Positions 47,442 through 55,776 of a DNA stretch of 64,000 bases are shown here, piece after piece. The translations under genes and the position numbers were made by a program. Position 1 is the first letter of the stretch; each line of letters opens with the position of its first letter. A model generated the notes under the pieces. The model searched no databases, was not told the DNA's origin, and saw only the letters and a program-made list of their open reading frames with translations. The DNA comes from Chryseobacterium defluvii (GTDB taxonomy: Bacteria; Bacteroidota; Bacteroidia; Flavobacteriales; Weeksellaceae): positions 186,001-250,000 of the forward strand of contig NZ_RBXB01000002.1 in the NCBI RefSeq assembly GCF_003634775.1, read 5' to 3'.

Positions 47442-48026
47442 TTATTTTATTTTAATGTTGGGTAATGGATAGGTTCCCACTGCTTCTATCCATTGAGTGG
47501 AATTATTTTTAAAATTAGTAAAAAAGGCATTCATATTTTCTTTATAACCTCTTTCACTTACAGCGAAAAGTAAAATACCTTTATTGTTTTCTGTGACCAG
47601 TTTATACCGGTAAATATTTCTTTCGGCGACTGTTACTTCTTTGCCGTCTTTAGAGTTCTCGCTAACGAGGAAATCCAGGATGTATTCTCCATTATTTTCA
47701 TATATCTGATAATTGACTAAAGGATTGGCCTTTTTCATTTCTTCAAGTTCAGTCACTTTTTGATTAATAACATCTTTAATATCAAAGTTCCCTCTTACAA
47801 ACTCAACTAATACTAATGTGTTATATTTTTCAATATTTTCATTTGAACTTAGATATTCCTGTTTAAAATAATTTTCGTTGGGATGTGAACTCCATGTCAA
47901 ATTATACACTTTAGAGCCAATTATAATCGGTCCCGGAACATTCAGATAGTCGGTTATCTTATTTTGAGCATGCAGGGAAAACAATGGAAGTAAAAGAAAA
48001 AGAAAAATTTTTAATGGCTTATTCAT
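47442..48026 (-). CDS. Secreted hypothetical protein, 194 aa
   Basis: Not recognised. A signal peptide (MNKPLKIFLFLLLPLFSLHAQ) is followed by a beta-rich domain: GPIIIGSKVYNLTWSSHP, KYNTLVLVEFVRGNF, then helical VINQKVTELEEMKK, and strands NYQIYENNGEYILDFLVSEN and IYRYKLVTENNKGILLFAVS. The start at 48026 is chosen because a TATCTTTG element lies just upstream, inside a longer frame that would begin at 48176 and lacks a signal peptide. It is located between the ABC-F gene and purA, convergent with the former. Confidence 0.75.
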   Translation of the reverse strand: MNKPLKIFLFLLLPLFSLHAQNKITDYLNVPGPIIIGSKVYNLTWSSHPNENYFKQEYLSSNENIEKYNTLVLVEFVRGNFDIKDVINQKVTELEEMKKANPLVNYQIYENNGEYILDFLVSENSKDGKEVTVAERNIYRYKLVTENNKGILLFAVSERGYKENMNAFFTNFKNNSTQWIEAVGTYPLPNIKIK

Positions 48027-48046
48027 GGTTTCTAGTTTGTTGAAAT

Positions 48047-48054
48047 CAAAGATA
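48047..48054 (-). promoter_or_regulatory. -7 promoter element of the 194-aa secreted protein gene (TATCTTTG)
   Basis: On the minus strand it fits TAnnTTTG, 20 bases before the ATG at 48026. Confidence 0.6.
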
Positions 48055-48177
48055 CTTATTTTTATTGTGAAGTTTAGAGAAACAAAAAAACAGATTCTAA
48101 ACAGATAAATTGTCAAGTTATCATTGTGGGAAACCGTAACCATTTCCACCCACCCAAAAAATAAAATTCCCCTCAAA

Positions 48178-48209
48178 TTTGCTCACCCAATTTTTTAAAA
48201 GTAATTTTG
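48178..48209 (+). promoter_or_regulatory. Promoter of purA (TTTG-N20-TAATTTTG)
   Basis: A -33 TTTG (48178-48181) and a -7 TAATTTTG (48202-48209), 20 bases apart, 25 bases before the ATG. Confidence 0.7.
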
Positions 48210-48234
48210 CATGAATCTAAAATAAAAGTAAAAT

Positions 48235-49521
48235 ATGTCAACTTACGTAGTTGTAGGTCTTCAGTACGGAGATGAAGGTAAAGGGAAAATCACGGATGTT
48301 TTATCGGCCAAATCGGATTACGTTGTACGCTTCCAGGGGGGAGACAACGCAGGTCACACCGTTTATGTAGGCGATGAAAAATTTGTTCTGCACCTTCTTC
48401 CTTCAGGAGTTCTACAGTGCAAAGGGAAATGTATCATTGCGAACGGAGTAGTGGTCAATCCTAAATCTTTCATTAAAGAAGTTGGACAGATTGAGAGCAA
48501 AGGCTTACGAACTGACCACATTTTTATCAGCAGAAGAGCGCATGTGATCATGCCTTACCACATTTTATTGGATACCTACCGTGAGGAAGAGCATGGGGGA
48601 ACACAGATCGGAACTACCAAAAAAGGAATCGGACCTTGCTATGAAGACAAGATTGCAAGAGTGGGGATCAGAATGGTAGACCTTTTAAATCCTGAAATTT
48701 TAAGAGAAAAAATTGAGAAAAACTTAAAAGTTAAAAACTCTCTTTTTGAAAAATATTACGGAAAACCGACATTAGACGTTGAAGAAATCTACAACGAATA
48801 TGTAGAAATCGGAAAACAGCTTCAGGACAGAATCGTTGATACGGAACTGGAATTGAATGAAGCGATCAGAGACGGTAAAAATGTTTTATTCGAAGGCGCT
48901 CAGGCTTTGATGCTGGACATTGACTTCGGAACCTATCCGTATGTAACTTCATCTTCTCCGTCAACTGGAGGAGTTTGTACAGGAGCGGGAGTTCCGCCTA
49001 CCTCCCTTCAAAACCTCATAGGTGTTGCGAAAGCATATTGTACAAGAGTAGGAAACGGGCCTTTCCCATCTGAATTGGATAATGAATTGGGTGAGAAGAT
49101 CAGACAGATTGGTGGTGAATTCGGGGCTACAACCGGAAGACCAAGAAGAACAGGCTGGTTGGATTTAGTTTCTTTGAAGCACGCTTGTATGATCAACGGG
49201 ATCAATAATTTAGTAATTACCAAATTAGACGTTCTTACAGGAATCGATACCTTGAAGATCGCTACGAAATATAAAACGGAAGACGGAAAAATCATCGATT
49301 ACTTCACTTCTTCCACTACAAAATTATATGACTACGAAGCGCTTTACGAAGAACTTCCGGGCTGGACTGAAGACATCACGAAGGCGAGAAGCTATGATGA
49401 GCTACCGGACAATGCTCAGAAATACATCGAGTTTATCGAGCAGTATTTAGGAATCAACGTTTACCTTGTTTCTGTAGGTCCTGAAAGAAGCCAGAACATC
49501 ATCAGAAAAGAATTATTCTAA
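48235..49521 (+). CDS. purA: Adenylosuccinate synthetase
   Basis: A 428-residue enzyme for the first step from IMP to AMP, using GTP and aspartate. The N-terminal GLQYGDEGKGKITD is the GTP-loop signature; GGDNAGHTV, QIGTTKKGIGPCYEDK (the second PurA signature), GATTGRPRRTGWLD and NLVITKLDVLTG follow in the expected order. It has its own promoter and terminator and is not linked to other purine genes here, although adk and hpt are within 5 kb. Confidence 0.97.
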   Translation: MSTYVVVGLQYGDEGKGKITDVLSAKSDYVVRFQGGDNAGHTVYVGDEKFVLHLLPSGVLQCKGKCIIANGVVVNPKSFIKEVGQIESKGLRTDHIFISRRAHVIMPYHILLDTYREEEHGGTQIGTTKKGIGPCYEDKIARVGIRMVDLLNPEILREKIEKNLKVKNSLFEKYYGKPTLDVEEIYNEYVEIGKQLQDRIVDTELELNEAIRDGKNVLFEGAQALMLDIDFGTYPYVTSSSPSTGGVCTGAGVPPTSLQNLIGVAKAYCTRVGNGPFPSELDNELGEKIRQIGGEFGATTGRPRRTGWLDLVSLKHACMINGINNLVITKLDVLTGIDTLKIATKYKTEDGKIIDYFTSSTTKLYDYEALYEELPGWTEDITKARSYDELPDNAQKYIEFIEQYLGINVYLVSVGPERSQNIIRKELF

Positions 49522-49529
49522 GATAAAAA

Positions 49530-49557
49530 GAAAATCCTGCGAAAGCAGGATTTTTTA
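49530..49557. terminator. Bidirectional terminator between purA and the effector-like cassette
   Basis: Stem AAAATCCTGC/GCAGGATTTT with a four-base loop; A run on the left, T run on the right. Confidence 0.85.
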
Positions 49558-50106
49558 TTAGGCCTCGTTGCTTGAAACGGTGCCTGAAGAAGAAAGTGAA
49601 ATTTTTCTTACATTAACGGGTTGGTTGATATAGTTGGGCCTTCTGGCAGTATAAAGCCGTTTTTTTTCAATTCGGGTAATGCATACTTTATCACTTTGGT
49701 TTCCTCCCAGTACATGGAAGCAGGAAGCGTCTTCACCTACATACAAACCTACGTGTCCGCCGCCATTTCGGATAAACACCAAGACATCACCTAACATGGG
49801 AGTGGGAGTATGTTTCCCGAAATTTCCCCAGTTCAATGCCCAAAGTGGATCTTTAACGATCTGCTTAGAACTCCTTTTAGCCACTACCGCCATAAAAAGC
49901 CCGCACCAGGGAATAGAGTCGGCATTATAGAACTTTTTAACACCATTGTACATCGGGTCTTGTCCCACCTCCTGTGCCCAGGATAAAATGGTAGCATTAT
50001 TGGCTGCGCCGGGTATTTCCGTAGTGCCATAAAGGTTTAACGCCTGTTTGATCATGATAGGCCCGTTCTCTTTGACAAGCCATTCATATTGTTTTGAAAG
50101 TGCCAT
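49558..50106 (-). CDS. CHAP/NlpC-like cysteine peptidoglycan hydrolase (TIGR02594-type), 182 aa
   Basis: Predicted to cleave peptide bonds in peptidoglycan. The active Cys lies in IPWCGLFMAVVAK near residue 68, and the His in GGGHVGLYVG near 118, followed by HVLGGNQSDKV, a pattern of the TIGR02594 CHAP-like group found in phage and effector proteins. No signal peptide or membrane segment is present. The C-terminal 30 residues after NYINQP are Ser-rich and probably disordered. It is the last gene of the four-gene cassette, 14 bases behind the muramidase. Confidence 0.85.
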   Translation of the reverse strand: MALSKQYEWLVKENGPIMIKQALNLYGTTEIPGAANNATILSWAQEVGQDPMYNGVKKFYNADSIPWCGLFMAVVAKRSSKQIVKDPLWALNWGNFGKHTPTPMLGDVLVFIRNGGGHVGLYVGEDASCFHVLGGNQSDKVCITRIEKKRLYTARRPNYINQPVNVRKISLSSSGTVSSNEA

Positions 50107-50120
50107 GGTTATAAGTATTT

Positions 50121-50948
50121 TTAGTTTTTGGAATATTTAGCGTATGCTTTTGCAAGCTTTTCATCATACTTATTGAGCTTATAGCCGCCACCGTTATAAC
50201 CTTTTGCAAAATTTGCCCAGTTTTTATTTCTTAAATGAATTAAAAGCCCGTTCTTTTCAAGGAATTTTCCGAATGCTTTCAAATGTTCCCCTTCATTGAT
50301 CTCCATCTTGGAAACAAAATCATTCACATCTGCATAATCCAGGTTTTTAGCATGAAATCCCATGATCTGGAATGATCCCCATGAAGCGGAACACAATGCT
50401 GCGTCTTTAAATTTCGGGTCATTTCCCAATGAAATGGCTTCATTGAGCCTGTCATACTCTTTTACGCCTCCCTGATAATAAATTTTAGTCCATTTAGGAT
50501 ACAGAACATCTTTATTATTGGCATTGTAATAGGAGCTTGGGTCAATTCCTCTTTTCTTCAGTTCGTTCCAGAAAATGTGCCCTTCAAATAAAATCTTAGG
50601 CTTATTGTTGATCAGGAATCCTTTTCCGCTGCTTTCAATTTCGTTGACAGCTTTTACGGCGGCTAATTCAAGCCCGTATTGACTGGCAAAGCTGATAAGA
50701 TCGCTTTCCTTTAAAAATTTGTCTATGGAGTTAACAGGGGTGGTGGTTTTTTGAAGAAGTACTGTCCACGTTTTTACGCCAACAATTCCATCCACTACCA
50801 AAAAATTTTTCTTTTGGAAATCCTTTACGGCGGCATCTACCTCCAAAGTAAAAGAATCAGAGATCTTAATAGTATATCCTAGTTTATGAAGAAGCTCACA
50901 AAGGGTGAGAACTTCCGGTGATTTTGTATAATATTTTAAAAGTTTCAT
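50121..50948 (-). CDS. N-acetylmuramidase with N-terminal peptidoglycan-binding domain, 275 aa
   Basis: Residues about 1-68 form a PG_binding_1 domain (LCELLHKLGY, AVKDFQKKNFLVVDGIVGVK, WTVLL). The rest is an N-acetylmuramidase of the PF11860 type: AAVKAVNEIESSGKGFL supplies the likely catalytic Glu near 106, then KPKILFEGHIFW, ASWGSFQIMGFHA, FAKGYNGGGY. Enzymes of this family occur as phage endolysins and as secretion-system effectors and cut the glycan chain. It has no signal peptide. Located between the 619-aa unknown protein and the CHAP-like gene. Confidence 0.9.
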   Translation of the reverse strand: MKLLKYYTKSPEVLTLCELLHKLGYTIKISDSFTLEVDAAVKDFQKKNFLVVDGIVGVKTWTVLLQKTTTPVNSIDKFLKESDLISFASQYGLELAAVKAVNEIESSGKGFLINNKPKILFEGHIFWNELKKRGIDPSSYYNANNKDVLYPKWTKIYYQGGVKEYDRLNEAISLGNDPKFKDAALCSASWGSFQIMGFHAKNLDYADVNDFVSKMEINEGEHLKAFGKFLEKNGLLIHLRNKNWANFAKGYNGGGYKLNKYDEKLAKAYAKYSKN

Positions 50949-50967
50949 GGTTTTAGTTTTTAAGGGG

Positions 50968-52827
50968 TTATGAGTTCATAGGTATTTTAGGCATTCTTTC
51001 GCAGATCATGCCGATCAGGAAGAAGGATTTGAATTTCACTTCCTCTCTTTGAAGCTTATATTCCAGAGTCAATGGATTGGCATTCGTAACACTGAAATTC
51101 TGTTGCAGCACAGCATAATCATCAATTCTGAGCTCAATACTGTAATCACCGATAGGAATAAACTGGTTGATGATTCCCACCTCATTGGATTCGATCTCAA
51201 AAATCCGGTTGTTATTGGTTCCTTTGATCGAAAGTGCACATTTATAAATAGGCTCGTTATTCATTTTATCAAGAACCTTGAACTGCACATTGGCTCCTGT
51301 AGGTGGTGGAGGTGGCGGAGTAGTTGGGATAGGGGTTGTCGGATACTTTGGTCCCCACGTTCCCCAAGGAACTTTAATTGGAGTTGGGGAAGGTGTCACG
51401 GGTTTTGGTGTTGGTTGTACCGGACTTGCTCCATGGGTTCCTGGAATCTTGATTCCGCCCATCATTCCACCAAGATTGATTTTGTTGGCAAAAGCAGTGC
51501 TGGCCGCGGCTTTCATAGCTTCAGGTGCCGGTTCAGCGGCTGGTTTTACAGAGATGTCATTGGCCGGGGCCATTTTTACCGTTTCAACGGCAGCTGTTTT
51601 CTTGGCCATATAATTAAGCTGATCAGACTTTATGGTCTTTACATTCGTAATGGCTTTTAAAAATTTTTGATTATTGTTTTTGTTCACAAAAACCTGCTGT
51701 TTCATCACCAGCGGGCCAAAATACACCAGTTGATTCGGATTGCTTACCGCTTCACTATTGATGGCCGGATTCAAAATGATCTTAAGGTTTTTCATCAGGA
51801 TCATGGTTTTGGGAAATGCAGGAAGTTTAAAATCATTGGAAATCGTCTGTCCGTCTGATATCTTTTTAGGCTCATTCCACTCAAATACGGAAGACAGCAT
51901 AAAGTTTTTATTGAACCAGCTTCTTTTTAAATGAACAAAGGAATACTCAAGTTCCACTGCCTCGATCATACTTTCATCATAATCAATAGACATGATTTCC
52001 GAAGGCAGGTTTTCAGTAGCATTTTTAGCTTCAGAATGTAAACCGTCCAGTTCCGATTTTTCAATCCGCATGCTGTTCCATCCCGATTCGTTTTCCATAA
52101 AATCATAAGGGATAAAATTGATATCATGTATGGATGCCTGGTTGATAACATCCGTTTTTTCTGCCGCTTCAAAAGTGTTTCTGGCATTTTGAGCCATGGC
52201 TATATACAGATCAGCTTCCGTTGCTTTATTGATCTTGGCAAGCTCTTTTTCGATTATATCTTTATTGCCTTTTACTTTCCATTCGGAAAAGGCAAGTTCT
52301 TTTATATTGTTGAGGTGGATCAGCTGATCATTCCAGTTGTTTTTTTCTTCATCCGTATCCAGCCCGTCAAATAATTCCAAATGGGAAGTAATATTATTGA
52401 CTGCTGTTTCATGGTTGGTCCGATACTTTTTATAGGCTTTAAACTCCTTCGTATCATTGTTTTTAGCATCAAAAAGAATGGTGCTTTTTGTTTCTAATAC
52501 TTTATCCAGGTGTTCTTCAATATTTTTCAGGTTGTTTTTTTCAAGAATATCCCTGTAGATATCGAATAGGGAATTATTAGGGTTGAGATCCCAGAAGTTG
52601 GGAGAAATAGGAACAGAGTTAAGCTCATAAGCCATATTCTGTTTTTTAATGATGGAAAGAGCTTTTTTCTGTTCATCATTAAGCAGGCTTTGAGGTTTCA
52701 ATAATTCAAGCTCTTCATTCTCATAGATTCTCAAAGACGGGCAGATCATCGGTAAATCGTTTTCCATGGAACTTTGAGACATATATATGTTTTTCAGCTT
52801 CTGGTAAACGGCAATAAAATATTTCAT
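50968..52827 (-). CDS. Unknown multidomain protein with WFN module, Pro-rich linker and C-terminal beta domain, 619 aa
   Basis: No known family. The ATG at 52827 (MKYFIAVYQKL) is chosen because the longer frame from 52893 would encode a hairpin as protein. Layout: N-terminal helical part (about 1-270, Lys/Glu/Asn-rich); a beta module at about 285-375 with VHLKRSWFNKNF and ISDG; an Ala/Pro stretch (about 415-460); a Pro/Thr linker (about 468-512) with seven prolines in a row; and an Ig-like C-terminal domain (about 514-595, VQFKVLDKMNNEPIYKCALS through YSIELRIDDY) similar to carboxypeptidase-regulatory or PEGA folds. No signal peptide. It shares the WFN module with the upstream 536-aa protein. 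Confidence 0.75.
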   Translation of the reverse strand: MKYFIAVYQKLKNIYMSQSSMENDLPMICPSLRIYENEELELLKPQSLLNDEQKKALSIIKKQNMAYELNSVPISPNFWDLNPNNSLFDIYRDILEKNNLKNIEEHLDKVLETKSTILFDAKNNDTKEFKAYKKYRTNHETAVNNITSHLELFDGLDTDEEKNNWNDQLIHLNNIKELAFSEWKVKGNKDIIEKELAKINKATEADLYIAMAQNARNTFEAAEKTDVINQASIHDINFIPYDFMENESGWNSMRIEKSELDGLHSEAKNATENLPSEIMSIDYDESMIEAVELEYSFVHLKRSWFNKNFMLSSVFEWNEPKKISDGQTISNDFKLPAFPKTMILMKNLKIILNPAINSEAVSNPNQLVYFGPLVMKQQVFVNKNNNQKFLKAITNVKTIKSDQLNYMAKKTAAVETVKMAPANDISVKPAAEPAPEAMKAAASTAFANKINLGGMMGGIKIPGTHGASPVQPTPKPVTPSPTPIKVPWGTWGPKYPTTPIPTTPPPPPPTGANVQFKVLDKMNNEPIYKCALSIKGTNNNRIFEIESNEVGIINQFIPIGDYSIELRIDDYAVLQQNFSVTNANPLTLEYKLQREEVKFKSFFLIGMICERMPKIPMNS

Positions 52828-52858
52828 GGCTATTAGTTTTGGGTATTGGTTTTTGGAA

Positions 52859-52889
52859 ATAACCGACAGGAAAAACTCCTGCCGGTTAC
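52859..52889 (-). terminator. Hairpin between the 536-aa and 619-aa genes (attenuator-like)
   Basis: On the minus strand TAACCGGCAGG pairs with CCTGTCGGTTA around a T-rich loop, one G-U pair. Only a weak T tail follows, so partial read-through to the three downstream genes is plausible. Confidence 0.6.
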
Positions 52890-52907
52890 TCATTTATAGA
52901 GAAGATA

Positions 52908-54518
52908 TTATGATTTTCCGTCTGTCCACTTCTTGATCTCCGGATTTGGGTTTGGAGATTTTGGAACTACGTGGCATTTGTAACCGATGATGTAGATCCC
53001 ATCTGAAGTTAACTTTTTACCATTCCATTTGGCATTGGATTTTACATCCTGGTTGTCATAGCTGTAGCTGCCTCCGAATACGAAAGGTCCGATTCCCACC
53101 GCTGCTCCTGAGCTTACTGAGTTTTTAACATCCGTGAATGCTGTACTGTTGTTGGTGAAATCTAAAGAAACATCTTTAGCAATGATTAATTCCGTAATGA
53201 TAGAAGGCATCAATCCTTTACCTTTACCATCGCTGATCATATCTCCGTTTAATGCTTGTGGAGATTGCTCATGTAATTTCCAGTATTTGGATTCTACGAA
53301 TTGTTGATTGAACCAACCTCTTTCCACTCTTACTTTTCCTAATTTGAAAGAGATTTTCATATTAGTGTAATCTGTGTTTACTTTGGTTTTCTCGTGTTTT
53401 CCTCCACCTTTAGCTCCTATAGAGAAAATTCCCATGCTGAATCCTCCTGCAGCACTCCAGTTATGAACCGTTTTTGAATAGTCATAATTAGATTCACCTT
53501 CGGTAATGGTAATAGTAGGCCATCCTTTAGATTCTTTTAATGCATTCGCTGCAACCGGGATAGAAGGAGAGTAGTTGGTGTAATCCAGAACTCTTGTTCT
53601 CTGGCTGTTTCTGAACTCAGACTGGATTCTTTTCTTGATGACAAGCATGTGTTTCTCTTCAATTTCACTCAGATAATTCTGGATTCTTTCCACTGCTTCT
53701 TTATACCCTAAAGATTGCCATGCTTTTAAGGCTGCATCTTCACGTTTTTTCATGTTTTTACCGTCGATGGAAAGTTTAGCCATAGCTTCTGCGTCCCCAT
53801 TATCGGCAGCCGTTCTGATTTCGTTGTTAGCATCTACCACATCGTAATATTTCATTTGATATTCGATGTATTTTGCGTACGTTGGAGATACGAAAGTGTG
53901 GAAGATTTCCGGCTTGTTCATATCATCGATAGGTGCGTTTTCATCAAAATCAGGATTTTTTAGTTTTTTAATTTTGAATAATTTATCTCTTAAAGAGTCT
54001 AATTTCTTTTCAACCTTTTCATCAAACTGGGTGTCTACAACTACCGACCATTGTAAAAGATCCTCATATACTTTAGAAACTCTTTTCTGAGAATCATTCA
54101 TAACACTCATGATAGTCATTGATCTTCCGTTTCCGTCTGGTGTAAGAGGGGGAAGCTGAGAGGGAACGACATCTACCATGGCAGCAAATTGCTCCATTTG
54201 AAGATATTTTCTGAATTTGCTGTTAGATAAAGCATTTTGATACGCTTCCATATCTACTTTAGGATTTCCGTTGGCATCAAGGATCGGTTTTCCTGTCCCG
54301 TCAAGCATTGGTTTTGGTGATGGAGCATCTCCGAAAAGCCCGTTAAGTGCATAATCGAAAGTATCTTCAGAAAGAGTAATCCCTACCGGGTCAAAGGCGA
54401 TGAAATCATCTGGTCCCAAAGAATCAGGATTTCCTCCGTTAGTTACAGTGTCATAAACTTGCTTTAATAGCATACTCATCAGTGAGTTTGATTTTGCTTC
54501 TTGTGTTAAAGTTGGCAT
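52908..54518 (-). CDS. Unknown 536-aa protein with WFN module and glycine-rich beta region; lead gene of the cassette
   Basis: Not a family I can name. No signal peptide. N-terminal part (about 1-130) has DDFIAFDPVGITLS and LFGDAPSPKPMLDGTGKPIL; the middle (about 140-310) is a long Lys/Glu-rich helical region (LRDKLFKIKKLKN, EKHMLVIKKRIQSEF). Then a beta-rich region with VHNWSAAGGFSMGIFSIGAK (about 351-370), the module KLGKVRVERGWFNQQF (393-407) with ISDG (429-432), and GAAVGIGPFVFGGSYSYDNQ (471-490). Two alternating Gly/hydrophobic stretches recall membrane-inserting hairpins of beta-pore-forming toxins, but that is only inference. It has its own promoter with an overlapping palindrome. Confidence 0.72.
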   Translation of the reverse strand: MPTLTQEAKSNSLMSMLLKQVYDTVTNGGNPDSLGPDDFIAFDPVGITLSEDTFDYALNGLFGDAPSPKPMLDGTGKPILDANGNPKVDMEAYQNALSNSKFRKYLQMEQFAAMVDVVPSQLPPLTPDGNGRSMTIMSVMNDSQKRVSKVYEDLLQWSVVVDTQFDEKVEKKLDSLRDKLFKIKKLKNPDFDENAPIDDMNKPEIFHTFVSPTYAKYIEYQMKYYDVVDANNEIRTAADNGDAEAMAKLSIDGKNMKKREDAALKAWQSLGYKEAVERIQNYLSEIEEKHMLVIKKRIQSEFRNSQRTRVLDYTNYSPSIPVAANALKESKGWPTITITEGESNYDYSKTVHNWSAAGGFSMGIFSIGAKGGGKHEKTKVNTDYTNMKISFKLGKVRVERGWFNQQFVESKYWKLHEQSPQALNGDMISDGKGKGLMPSIITELIIAKDVSLDFTNNSTAFTDVKNSVSSGAAVGIGPFVFGGSYSYDNQDVKSNAKWNGKKLTSDGIYIIGYKCHVVPKSPNPNPEIKKWTDGKS

Positions 54519-54591
54519 AATTATCAGTTTTTAAATAGTGCTTACTCTGTTAGGTTTTCAGCTTACCCTTTTTTGTTTGTTTTGTATGGTA

Positions 54592-54599
54592 CAAATGTA
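54592..54599 (-). promoter_or_regulatory. -7 promoter element of the effector-like cassette (TACATTTG)
   Basis: On the minus strand TACATTTG fits TAnnTTTG, 73 bases before the 536-aa ATG; a 6-2-6 palindrome abuts it on the upstream side. Confidence 0.6.
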
Positions 54600-54613
54600 T
54601 TCCGGGTCCGGAA
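54600..54613. promoter_or_regulatory. Perfect palindrome TTCCGG-GT-CCGGAA, candidate operator of the cassette
   Basis: It touches the -7 element and fills the spacer where RNA polymerase contacts, the classic place for a repressor site. It is GC-rich within a very AT-rich region. Confidence 0.5.
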
Positions 54614-54910
54614 AAAATATCTCAGTATTTTTCCGATTTTGGGGGTGTGGTTTTTACTGTTTTTAATTTTATGTTGATTTTTTGTTAATTATTAATGTTT
54701 ATTGTTGATATGTGAAAATTGTAATGGTCTTATTGTTAATAGGTTGTTATTATATACATAGTTAAATTTAACATACATGTATAAAATTTTATAAAATGTT
54801 ATTGTTTTGGTAAAATTTTGGCAAATGTTTTGATATCGATATAATACTTATTAATAAGAATTGAAAAACTAATAATCACAAGTATTAACAGTTTAAATAT
54901 TTTACTAGTG

Positions 54911-55750
54911 ATGAAACACCTACAACACAACCAGGAATTTCGCTTGAATGAAATCCTTTTTGAGCATCGTAACAAGGAATACGGTGCCTATGTATTAAGA
55001 AATGAATCAGACAGACTACTAACGAAAGCACTCTTTGTAGGTGTTGGTTTATTGGCTGCGATTTCAATTACTCCAATGTTGATCTCTACATTTAAAAATG
55101 ATGTGCCAACAGAAGGCCCAGGAGGAGTAGTTATTGAATTTGTTGATCCTGTTGTTCCTGATGTTCCAGAAACACCGCCGGTACAACCTGTTCAGCCGAC
55201 CGCTCCGGAACAACAAACATTTAATAGTGCTGTTCCTACACCTTCAAGCAATGCTCCGGATGAACCCATAAAAGATATCCCAGAAACGGCTAAGCCCGGA
55301 TTGGTTGATAATTTTAAGCCTGAACCAAATCCATCAGATACTTATGTTCCTACAACTTCAAATACAGGAATTGGACCTATTGTGCCTGAAGTAAAGCCTC
55401 AACCACCTGTAGAGAAAACAGATCCCAATAAAATTGCCGATGCTGGAGAATTGAGTAAAGAAGCCGACTTTGTAGGGGGAATCAATTCATTTAGAAATAA
55501 AGTCATCAGTAATTTTGACGGATCCGGTTTTGAAGGAAGCGGAGATTTGATGAAAACAACCATTACCTTCATTGTGGAAACCGACGGAACTATTTCCGGA
55601 ATCAAAGCCAATGGAGGAGATGCAGATTTCAATAATGAAGCCATAAGAACCATTAAGTCTGTAAAAGGAAAATGGGTTCCCGGAAAAAATAAAAAAGGAG
55701 AAGCCGTAAGAAGTTATTTCAAATTTCCGATTTCCATGAAATTCGAATAA
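54911..55750 (+). CDS. tonB: TonB-family energy transducer
   Basis: A 279-residue protein coupling the inner-membrane proton gradient to outer-membrane receptors such as the Oar-like and SusC proteins of this window. N-terminal HRNKEYGAYVLRNESDRLL is typical of Bacteroidota TonB; one transmembrane segment at about 40-58 (ALFVGVGLLAAISITPML), a Pro/Val-rich periplasmic span (about 75-160), and the C-terminal TonB domain (about 195-279) with GDLMKTTITFIVETDGTIS and AIRTIKSVKGKWVPGKNKKG. ExbB/ExbD are not adjacent. The ATG at 54911 is taken in preference to the GTG just before it. Confidence 0.92.
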   Translation: MKHLQHNQEFRLNEILFEHRNKEYGAYVLRNESDRLLTKALFVGVGLLAAISITPMLISTFKNDVPTEGPGGVVIEFVDPVVPDVPETPPVQPVQPTAPEQQTFNSAVPTPSSNAPDEPIKDIPETAKPGLVDNFKPEPNPSDTYVPTTSNTGIGPIVPEVKPQPPVEKTDPNKIADAGELSKEADFVGGINSFRNKVISNFDGSGFEGSGDLMKTTITFIVETDGTISGIKANGGDADFNNEAIRTIKSVKGKWVPGKNKKGEAVRSYFKFPISMKFE

Positions 55751-55776
55751 TAATAGTAAATACAAATCTTGAACAG

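Larger units (their letters stand above)
54519..54910. other. 392-base highly AT-rich divergent region between the cassette and tonB
   Basis: No coding frame or RNA gene is seen. It contains the cassette promoter and a palindrome at its left end; the remaining 300 bases are mostly A and T with near matches to TGTTnATAA. tonB should be transcribed from its right end, but no clear TAnnTTTG was found there. Confidence 0.55.

Noticed and set aside
51049..51660. A 203-codon plus-strand frame opposite the 619-aa gene
   Set aside because: It mirrors the Pro/Ala-rich low-complexity part of the real gene and has a Trp/Arg-rich, unnatural composition.
49558..54518. Cassette interpreted as a prophage lysis module
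   Set aside because: No holin, spanin, tail, capsid, integrase or attachment repeats are seen on either side, which is flanked by purA and tonB.
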